A stretch of DNA of 40,903 nt from an uncultured Saprospiraceae bacterium (lineage in GTDB: Bacteria; Bacteroidota; Bacteroidia; Chitinophagales; Saprospiraceae). How positions within the stretch are numbered: position 1 is the first letter of the stretch; every line of letters starts with the position of its first letter. The notes below the pieces were generated by a model. It was given only the letters and a program-made list of their open reading frames with translations. It made no database searches and was not told the origin of the DNA. The position numbers were made by a program, and so were the translations under genes. The stretch is from assembly GCA_938015805.1 (NCBI GenBank), contig CALLXF010000014.1, positions 1 through 40,903 of the forward strand. The letters are read 5' to 3'. Below are positions 34,893-40,903 of this stretch, one piece after another.

Positions 34893-36209
34893 CTAATTTG
34901 TAGTCTTACGTTTTATACTTTTTATAACCTCACTAATAAACTTATTCTGGTCAAAGTTTTTAGTAAGTCCTAATCGTACAATGACAATATCTTCTGAGGG
35001 AATTATATAAATAAATTGGCCTTGATATCCACTTGCATAGAATAGGTCTTTAGGACAATCATTAAAATTACAACTGCCAGCATTAAGCCACCAGTGAGCA
35101 CCGTAGTAACATCTTTTATCATCTACAGGAGTGTAGGAGAATTTAACCCAATCCTCGGGAAGTATTCTTTCCCCAGTGGGAGAGATACCATCATTTATAA
35201 ATAACTTTCCAAATTTAGCCCAGTCTCTAGTGGTGGCATAACCATAGCTAGAACCTAAAAAGTTACCAGCCTCATCTGTTTCTATTACCGCGGAGCTCAT
35301 ACCTATTTTATCAAAAAGTTCTTTTTTAGGAAACGTTAAATATTCTGATCCTAGTTTGTTTTTTAGGATACCCATAAGAATATTAGAAGTTCCTGAAGAG
35401 TATTTCCAGCTTTCTCCTGGTTTAAATTCTGATTTGTTATCTGTAATATCGTCTATAATATTCTCAGAGAGATATAGCATTTCTGTAGCGTCGGATACAT
35501 CTGTATAATACTCATCCCATCGCAGACCACTGTTCATTTGTAATAGGTGTCTAATAGAAATGGACGCTCGCTGATCATTTTCCCAATTAGGAAAAAGCAA
35601 TGTGTCATTTTTTGTAAGTATATTTTTACTTTCCGCTATACCGATAAGAGCATTTACAATGCTCTTAGTCATTGACCATCCTAGAAGGGGTGTCTCCATG
35701 GTAATCCCTTTGGCATATCGTTCCGCTACTATAGTATCTTTGTGTAATACAAGTACAGCACGAGTATAGGCATTAGGAGAAAATACTGGATCGATTGCTG
35801 CCTTCAATTGATCATTATCTAATAGATTAACGTCAAGTTCAAAAGAATTGCTTTCTACAATCGCTGGGCTATAATTAGGATAAGTTATATCGTAGTCATC
35901 TTTACCTTGTAGCAGGATGCAACCTAACCCAGGTTTATGTATCGCCGTTCTTTTAGCTAATCCGTAAACAGATGCTGAGGCAGATGAATTAGATCTATCC
36001 ACTGAGATGCTGGCAAGATTTAACGGGGATTCTCCTAGATCATCCGCCATGATGTTATCTACGGATCTATTTGCTAGGTATGTGCATGAGCAAGCCGCTT
36101 TTGCAGCATAACCTGTTACTACCGGAATCTTTGGGTAAAGAAAAAAATAGCATCCCGCCAGAAATAATATAAATAGAATACCTAAAGCTCTGAAAACTTT
36201 TTTTATCAT
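34893..36209 (-). CDS. Serine hydrolase of the beta-lactamase/NylB family
   Basis: A 438-residue envelope hydrolase with the class C/esterase fold. The nucleophile motif is SMTK (S179, K182), followed by YSS (Y270) as the second motif and a C-terminal ASGYQGQFI in the place of KTG. This set resembles EstB and 6-aminohexanoate-dimer hydrolase more than true beta-lactamases. The N-terminus is hydrophobic with a perfect lipobox LAGC (Cys20), although the hydrophobic stretch continues after the Cys, so a plain membrane anchor is also possible. Its ATG directly follows the TAA of the beta-propeller gene, so the two are cotranslated. Substrate unknown. Confidence 0.88.
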   Translation of the reverse strand: MIKKVFRALGILFILFLAGCYFFLYPKIPVVTGYAAKAACSCTYLANRSVDNIMADDLGESPLNLASISVDRSNSSASASVYGLAKRTAIHKPGLGCILLQGKDDYDITYPNYSPAIVESNSFELDVNLLDNDQLKAAIDPVFSPNAYTRAVLVLHKDTIVAERYAKGITMETPLLGWSMTKSIVNALIGIAESKNILTKNDTLLFPNWENDQRASISIRHLLQMNSGLRWDEYYTDVSDATEMLYLSENIIDDITDNKSEFKPGESWKYSSGTSNILMGILKNKLGSEYLTFPKKELFDKIGMSSAVIETDEAGNFLGSSYGYATTRDWAKFGKLFINDGISPTGERILPEDWVKFSYTPVDDKRCYYGAHWWLNAGSCNFNDCPKDLFYASGYQGQFIYIIPSEDIVIVRLGLTKNFDQNKFISEVIKSIKRKTTN

Positions 36210-39011
36210 TTATTTAGGGCTTTTAATTGTAAGTTTTCCATTGGCTTTAGAGCCATTTTTTACAATCTCTACCTTATACTCTCCCGGCGTCAGGTAGTAC
36301 TTGCCGTTATCTTTTGCTTCTAGTTGTTTATTGGTTTTATCATCCTTGAGATGCTTTTTATTTTTTTTGTCAATGGAAAGGTCATAAGTAACGGTTGCTA
36401 TACCCGCTTGTAATTCTATGTCCTTAGAAAGTAGCTTTTTGTTTTTCTGGTTGTACACATTTAGTGTTCCCTTACCGGCAGTCTTAGAATGTACAATTAA
36501 TGATATTTCCTTTTCATTTGCTTTAGTGTATACATTCCGTACTGATCCCCATCTGTTAGAGTGTTTTATGTCATTTATAACAAATAAATGTAAATCCTTA
36601 TCGAGAGTATTATTATAATCGTACAGATAGGAGATATCTGCTTTATAAATAGAACGACCATGTGTACCGATTAATAAATGTTTTTCACCACCATGGATGA
36701 CTAAATCATGCACGGGAACATTAGGCATAGTCTCAGAAAATTCCATAAAATTTTCGCCATGATCAACAGAAACATATGTTCCGTGATCTGTCCCTATGAA
36801 TAGTATAGCAGCATGATTAGGATCTTCTTTTATCACATTTGCCGGGCCTGCATTTTTTAAACTAGTCGCTATAGGTTTCCACGTGTCGCCATGATCCTCA
36901 CTCTTATAAACATAGGTTGAAAAATCATCATTGCGATATCCGTTAAGTGTGGCATACACTATGGCTTCCTTATGCGCAGAGGCTTGTATTCGACTTACCC
37001 ACAGTCCTTGAGGTAAGCCAGTTGAGATTTCCGTCCAATCGTTACCACCATTTTTTGTACGATATATTTTACCATCATCAGAGCCTGTATATATCAACCC
37101 AAATTTTAATTTAGATTCATCTATTGAAGCCAGGGTGCCATAAGCGACATCGCCTTTTTTTCCTCCGTTTGTAAGATCATCGGAAATGGCAGTAAAGGTT
37201 TCTCCCTTATCCATAGATCTCATCAACTTGTTGCAACCCATATAGAGGATGTCTTGGTTATGATGTGATAATAAGATAGGACTTTGCCAGTTCCATCGAT
37301 ATGGACGATCACCTAGATCATGCATTGGTGTGATATATTTTCTTTTTCCAGAAGCCACGTTGATACGGAAATAGTTCCCAAACTGGAAACCAGTGTAGAC
37401 AAGATCCGTATTCCGATTATCAATTTGGATTTGCATACCATCGCCACCCATAATCGATTTGTAAGGGTATCGACCTGTCTGGTGCCATCTGACTCCTTTA
37501 GAATAATGATGACTTCCTTTCCAGACTCCATTATCCTGTAGTCCGCCGTAAACATTGTATGGTTCTGCATTATCGATATTGATGTAATAGAACTGACCGA
37601 CTGCGGGGCTGTTGCATTTTATCCAATTCTTACCGTGATCGTAAGAGATATTTATACCTCCATCATTACCATTGATCAGATGTCCATTATTTTTAGGATT
37701 TATCCAAAGTGCATGATGATCTACGTGTACATTCTCTCCATTAATATTAGTCCATGTTGCTCCGGCATCTCCAGAGTGTAATATCGGTACACCCATGATA
37801 ATCACCTGTTCTGGATCATGGGGATAAACACGTACTTGAGCAAAATAATATCCATAGGAATTAAATAGACCATCGATATAATCTTTATGGGTCTTTGTCC
37901 ATGTTTTACCACCGTCATCACTTTTGTATAATTCCGCTCCGATAACAGGTGTGTCAAAGAGTAATCTGTTGGCATTTTCTAAATAGGTAGCTAAATCTGC
38001 GGCAACTATCTTTTTTTCTTTTGCCATTTTTTTAACGGCTGCTGCCGAATATTTTTCAGGAAAATTATTAGATTTTAGATAGGTTGCTAATTTACCCTCC
38101 TCAATATTTAAGAAGGCAGATTTAGACATGGCTTTAAAATCATCCTTAGTCAAATCTGTATTCGATTTTTTCTCTTTCTTTTCTCTTCTGTAATAGTTAT
38201 CTAGCAAGGCATATAACCTCGTTCCTGTTTTTGTTTTTGCTATATCTAATCCGATTCTTCCTACTCCATTTCCAGTAGGAAATCCAGATCCTTCCGCTGT
38301 TATCAATGTCCAACTTTCTCCTTTGTCTACAGACTTATATATGCCTGAGCCAGGGCCGGATTCTGTAAAATTCCAAGCCTTACGATCTCTTTGCCAACAA
38401 GCGGCGTAGTAAATATTAGTATCAGTAGGATCGACAGTAAGGTCTACAGATCCAGTTTTATCGTCTACTTTTAAAGTATGACTCCATGTTTTTCCTCCAT
38501 CGGTAGTTTTAAAAATCCCTCTCTCTACATTATCGGTATAAAGGTGACCGAGAGCTGCGATCATGACCGTATTTACATCCTTAGGATCGATAACGATACG
38601 CCCGATGTGATGTGTTTCTTCTAGTCCTAGATGTATCCATGTTTTTCCTTGATCTGTACTTTTGTAAACGCCATTACCAGCATAAGAAGATCGGCTCGAA
38701 TTTACCTCGCCTGTTCCCACATAAATGGTATTAGACTTCCAGTCTACAGCTATCGCTCCGATAGTCATTACCGATTGATCATCAAAGAGAGGAGTAAAAG
38801 TAGTTCCGTTGTTTTCTGTGTACCATAATCCACCCGATGCATAGGATACATAAAAAGTGGTGGGATTATCAGGATTTACAGCCAGCTCTGTGACACGACC
38901 AGACATAATAGTCGGCCCTATATTTTCTATTGGAACCTGAGAAAAAGGGGATTGAGCAGTAATTAAAACGCTATATAAGCACAAAAAAATAACAAAATTT
39001 ATCTTAGCCAT
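36210..39011 (-). CDS. Secreted Asp-box (VPS10/BNR-type) beta-propeller protein
   Basis: A 933-residue exported protein with at least ten Asp-box repeats of the form S/T-x-D-x-G-x-T/S/N-W (STDQGKTW, TTDGGKTW, SVDKGESW, SDDGGKTW, SGDAGATW, SEDHGDTW and others), which build one or two beta-propellers as in the sortilin/VPS10 and BNR families. The signal peptide ends after LITAQ. A Lys-rich helical insertion (about residues 285-345) interrupts the propeller. The last ~90 residues form a beta-sandwich-like tail, not a T9SS sorting domain. Annotation pipelines often call these 'glycosyl hydrolase', but no catalytic residues are visible. Start at the ATG 39011, not the TTG at 39026. Confidence 0.88.
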   Translation of the reverse strand: MAKINFVIFLCLYSVLITAQSPFSQVPIENIGPTIMSGRVTELAVNPDNPTTFYVSYASGGLWYTENNGTTFTPLFDDQSVMTIGAIAVDWKSNTIYVGTGEVNSSRSSYAGNGVYKSTDQGKTWIHLGLEETHHIGRIVIDPKDVNTVMIAALGHLYTDNVERGIFKTTDGGKTWSHTLKVDDKTGSVDLTVDPTDTNIYYAACWQRDRKAWNFTESGPGSGIYKSVDKGESWTLITAEGSGFPTGNGVGRIGLDIAKTKTGTRLYALLDNYYRREKKEKKSNTDLTKDDFKAMSKSAFLNIEEGKLATYLKSNNFPEKYSAAAVKKMAKEKKIVAADLATYLENANRLLFDTPVIGAELYKSDDGGKTWTKTHKDYIDGLFNSYGYYFAQVRVYPHDPEQVIIMGVPILHSGDAGATWTNINGENVHVDHHALWINPKNNGHLINGNDGGINISYDHGKNWIKCNSPAVGQFYYINIDNAEPYNVYGGLQDNGVWKGSHHYSKGVRWHQTGRYPYKSIMGGDGMQIQIDNRNTDLVYTGFQFGNYFRINVASGKRKYITPMHDLGDRPYRWNWQSPILLSHHNQDILYMGCNKLMRSMDKGETFTAISDDLTNGGKKGDVAYGTLASIDESKLKFGLIYTGSDDGKIYRTKNGGNDWTEISTGLPQGLWVSRIQASAHKEAIVYATLNGYRNDDFSTYVYKSEDHGDTWKPIATSLKNAGPANVIKEDPNHAAILFIGTDHGTYVSVDHGENFMEFSETMPNVPVHDLVIHGGEKHLLIGTHGRSIYKADISYLYDYNNTLDKDLHLFVINDIKHSNRWGSVRNVYTKANEKEISLIVHSKTAGKGTLNVYNQKNKKLLSKDIELQAGIATVTYDLSIDKKNKKHLKDDKTNKQLEAKDNGKYYLTPGEYKVEIVKNGSKANGKLTIKSPK

Positions 39012-39058
39012 ATCAATAATTATCAAAATGAGGTTTCTTGATAAAGCTAAGATAAATT
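38996..39058 (-). promoter_or_regulatory. RNA hairpin spanning the start codon of the beta-propeller gene
   Basis: In the message, AATTTATCTTAGC (plus 39046-39058) is perfectly complementary over 13 bases to codons 2-6 of the gene (GCTAAGATAAATT, plus 38996-39008). The 37-base loop between the arms contains a second hairpin (TATCAA/TTGATA, plus 39021-39026 and 39038-39043) and the ATG. A U-rich stretch follows the outer stem. It could block translation, or act as a terminator-like attenuator. Confidence 0.55.
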
Positions 39059-39072
39059 ATGGATGTCTACGA

Positions 39073-40026
39073 TTATATTTTCACGAAACGTTTAATTTGA
39101 TTAATACTAGTTTTAAGAAAATAAGAGCCAGGACTTAAAGCAGAAACATCTATATTTTTTATATCATTTCTGATAATGGTATTTAGTTTTATTCCGTGCA
39201 TATTATATATTTCTACTTGATCTAATGACTGTTCTGATTTTAGCGTAAGTCTGTTTGCAGTAGGGTTAGGAGAAATAGTTAACTCTGTAATCGATGCTAT
39301 TTCATCATTTCCAGATGCAAATTCAAATTGTAAATCATCAATGCAAAAATAAGCTGGAGTATTCATCCCAAACTGACCTACATCGGATGAACTTAGAGTA
39401 AATACTAACTGGTCTACTATACCGAGAACTTCTATATTAACAGACTCCCAATCATCTAAAATGTAGTCCATAGAATTATCTTCAAAACGATAATCCGCCA
39501 AATAGAAATTTACACTATCAGGTTTTTCTTGTCCATCATAAATTCCTTTTATGGTCAAGAGGAAAAAGTCAGGATCATTACCTGTCTCACCACCAAATTT
39601 TTTAGCAAAGGCATCTCCTTCTAACATACTAAGGTAAGCATAGGTGGAATTACTGATTTGGAAACTTCCAATGATATCTGTAAAAGGTGTAGTTACTGTC
39701 ATGTCGATGGTGGTTTGTCCACTCACGAAAGTCGTAGCATAATTACTAGAGTTATTATGACCACTTCCTGCGATACTTGAATATTGGTTTGAGAATCCGG
39801 GCGTAGTATTATCAGTATCATTAGTTAATGCCCATCCCGACCAAGACATAAATTCTGTGTTGTATTCATTAGGTAAAAAGAAGTTTAGAAACCCAAATCC
39901 TCCAGATCCGTCGCTTCCATTTAAGAAGCTGTCTTGTTCTATTTCTGTTCCTTCAAAGGTGAATAAAAATTGAGCTTGTAACGAGTTTAAGGTGCCTACA
40001 AAAAGAAGTACGTAAAATAATTTCAT
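39073..40026 (-). CDS. DUF4465 protein with T9SS C-terminal sorting domain
   Basis: A 317-residue surface protein. The signal peptide (LLFVGTLNSLQAQ) is followed by a DUF4465 beta-jellyroll of ~215 residues, recognisable from TFEGTEI, WSGWALTND, GFSNQYSSIAGSG and YFCIDDLQFEF, and then by a T9SS type A sorting domain (ISPNPTANRLTLKSEQSLDQ ... IDVSALSPGSYFLKT ... IKRFVKI). The protein is thus exported across the outer membrane and attached or released there. It sits nine bases after the TonB-dependent receptor gene; from memory, DUF4465 proteins accompany TonB receptors for cobalamin in Bacteroidota, so a substrate-capture role is plausible. Confidence 0.9.
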   Translation of the reverse strand: MKLFYVLLFVGTLNSLQAQFLFTFEGTEIEQDSFLNGSDGSGGFGFLNFFLPNEYNTEFMSWSGWALTNDTDNTTPGFSNQYSSIAGSGHNNSSNYATTFVSGQTTIDMTVTTPFTDIIGSFQISNSTYAYLSMLEGDAFAKKFGGETGNDPDFFLLTIKGIYDGQEKPDSVNFYLADYRFEDNSMDYILDDWESVNIEVLGIVDQLVFTLSSSDVGQFGMNTPAYFCIDDLQFEFASGNDEIASITELTISPNPTANRLTLKSEQSLDQVEIYNMHGIKLNTIIRNDIKNIDVSALSPGSYFLKTSINQIKRFVKI

Positions 40027-40035
40027 GTAATTGTT

Positions 40036-40903
40036 TTAATGTGTTTTATTAATGTTGTTTCTTATTCCTAATTCAAAATTGATTCCCGGCATCGGGCGTC
40101 TTTCTACTATTCTATAGTTTTTATTCCAGATGTTATTACACTTAATAAATAGCGTAATTTCATTTTGATTTTTAATTTGATGTGAGAGGTATAAATTTCC
40201 GATCCAGAAAGCTGCTACGCTTTCATTAAATCCTTTTACACTGGAAGTATAAACATGATTTATAGATAGTAAGGTGTTTTTCTTGTTTAGTGAAATATTA
40301 AATATTGCTTTATGTTCCGGTGTATATACAAGTTGATCTCCTGCTGCGATATTAGGAGATAGAATACTTTTTTGGTTTGTAGATTTAGTAAAATTATAAT
40401 TGGATTGGACTCGGATTTCTCCGAATGTTGTTTGACATGCGTATGATACCGTTGATTCGAAACCTCTGCTCCAGACTTGAGCAATATTCTGAGGCGAAAA
40501 GAAATTATTACCATCTGATATTGCCCATAAAATCCAATTGTCTATTACTCTATTGTAAATACCCAAAGTGATATTTCCGCTGGATACATTTGTTTTTACG
40601 GGACTGTAGTCTAAGTTTACTTCTTGACTCCAGCCAGACTCAGGTAGTAATAATAGATTTCCTCCAGGATTCCAGTACTGATCGTTCAGAGTAGGCGAGC
40701 GATAGTTCTTACTGATTTTACCTCTGAGAATTAGTTGAGTGGATGGTTGGTAGTTTATGGATGATGATACTATAACAGGATTCCATCCAAGATTCTCTAT
40801 TTCATTTCTAACGGAACCACGTATCGTCATTTTATGATATCTATAACTGTAATCTATGAGTCCAGCCAGTCTGTGATTAGTGGCTTGATTCTTATAATTT
40901 GTA
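40036..40903 (-). CDS. TonB-dependent outer-membrane receptor, C-terminal fragment
   Basis: The frame is open to the right edge, so only the last ~289 residues of the barrel are visible; plug and signal peptide lie outside. The strands alternate short and amphipathic (for example QLILRGKISKNYRSPTLN, with NYRSPTLNDQYW as the family 'FRaPsl.dly' motif), and the end reads NIWNKNYRIVERRPMPGINF, the usual TonB receptor terminal strand. The ATG at 40830 is internal. The class and last strand resemble vitamin B12/siderophore receptors. It is followed after nine bases by the DUF4465 gene, which would be cotranscribed. Confidence 0.9.
   Translation of the reverse strand, partial: TNYKNQATNHRLAGLIDYSYRYHKMTIRGSVRNEIENLGWNPVIVSSSINYQPSTQLILRGKISKNYRSPTLNDQYWNPGGNLLLLPESGWSQEVNLDYSPVKTNVSSGNITLGIYNRVIDNWILWAISDGNNFFSPQNIAQVWSRGFESTVSYACQTTFGEIRVQSNYNFTKSTNQKSILSPNIAAGDQLVYTPEHKAIFNISLNKKNTLLSINHVYTSSVKGFNESVAAFWIGNLYLSHQIKNQNEITLFIKCNNIWNKNYRIVERRPMPGINFELGIRNNINKTH

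Overview
This window is from a Bacteroidota chromosome with low G+C. The evidence is: type IX secretion (T9SS) C-terminal sorting domains, a TonB-dependent receptor, Bacteroidota-specific families (DUF3822, DUF4465), TAnnTTTG-type -7 promoter boxes close to start codons, few Shine-Dalgarno sites, and several probable TTG starts. I cannot name the genus; a Saprospiria- or Flavobacteriia-like organism would fit. There are no tRNAs, rRNAs, CRISPR arrays or intact insertion sequences that I can recognise.

Layout. 1-8.9 kb: the C-terminal end of a sensor histidine kinase, an M23 cell-wall peptidase (minus) divergent from folP (dihydropteroate synthase), a large tamB homologue, and aroC (minus). 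9.0-11.4 kb: a minus-strand two-component pair, a TPR histidine kinase overlapping a single-domain response regulator. 11.6-17.8 kb: mutS2, a DMP19/DUF4375 protein, a DEAD-box RNA helicase, and a long cystathionine-gamma-synthase-like PLP enzyme that appears to carry a degenerate second copy of its own fold. 17.75-18.33 kb: the only long gene-free stretch, which holds the wreck of a T9SS sorting domain. 18.3-23.1 kb: a membrane protein with a Cys-rich tail, a barrel-like lipoprotein, a YfiT/DinB-like metalloprotein, and a 796-residue multi-DUF1508 protein with an Ala/Glu/Lys-rich linker.

23.2-33.2 kb is the core block. On the minus strand is tsaD-dnaG. Divergent from it, on the plus strand, is a tightly packed run: a membrane-anchored unknown, DUF3822, rsmD, argS, glnS, pyrR and pyrB. 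These genes serve tRNA modification and charging, replication priming, ribosomal RNA methylation and pyrimidine synthesis. 33.3-34.8 kb is a TlpA-like thioredoxin protein. From 34.9 kb to the end, a minus-strand set of cell-surface genes reads, in transcription order, TonB-dependent receptor (cut by the window edge), DUF4465/T9SS protein, Asp-box beta-propeller and serine hydrolase, with gaps of 9, 61 and 0 bases.

No defence or mobile system was found. The most interesting signals are the pseudo-dimer architecture of the PLP enzyme, two terminator- or switch-like RNA hairpins that lie inside the first codons of genes (DUF3822 and the beta-propeller), the T9SS sorting-domain relic, and the repeated DUF1508 protein.
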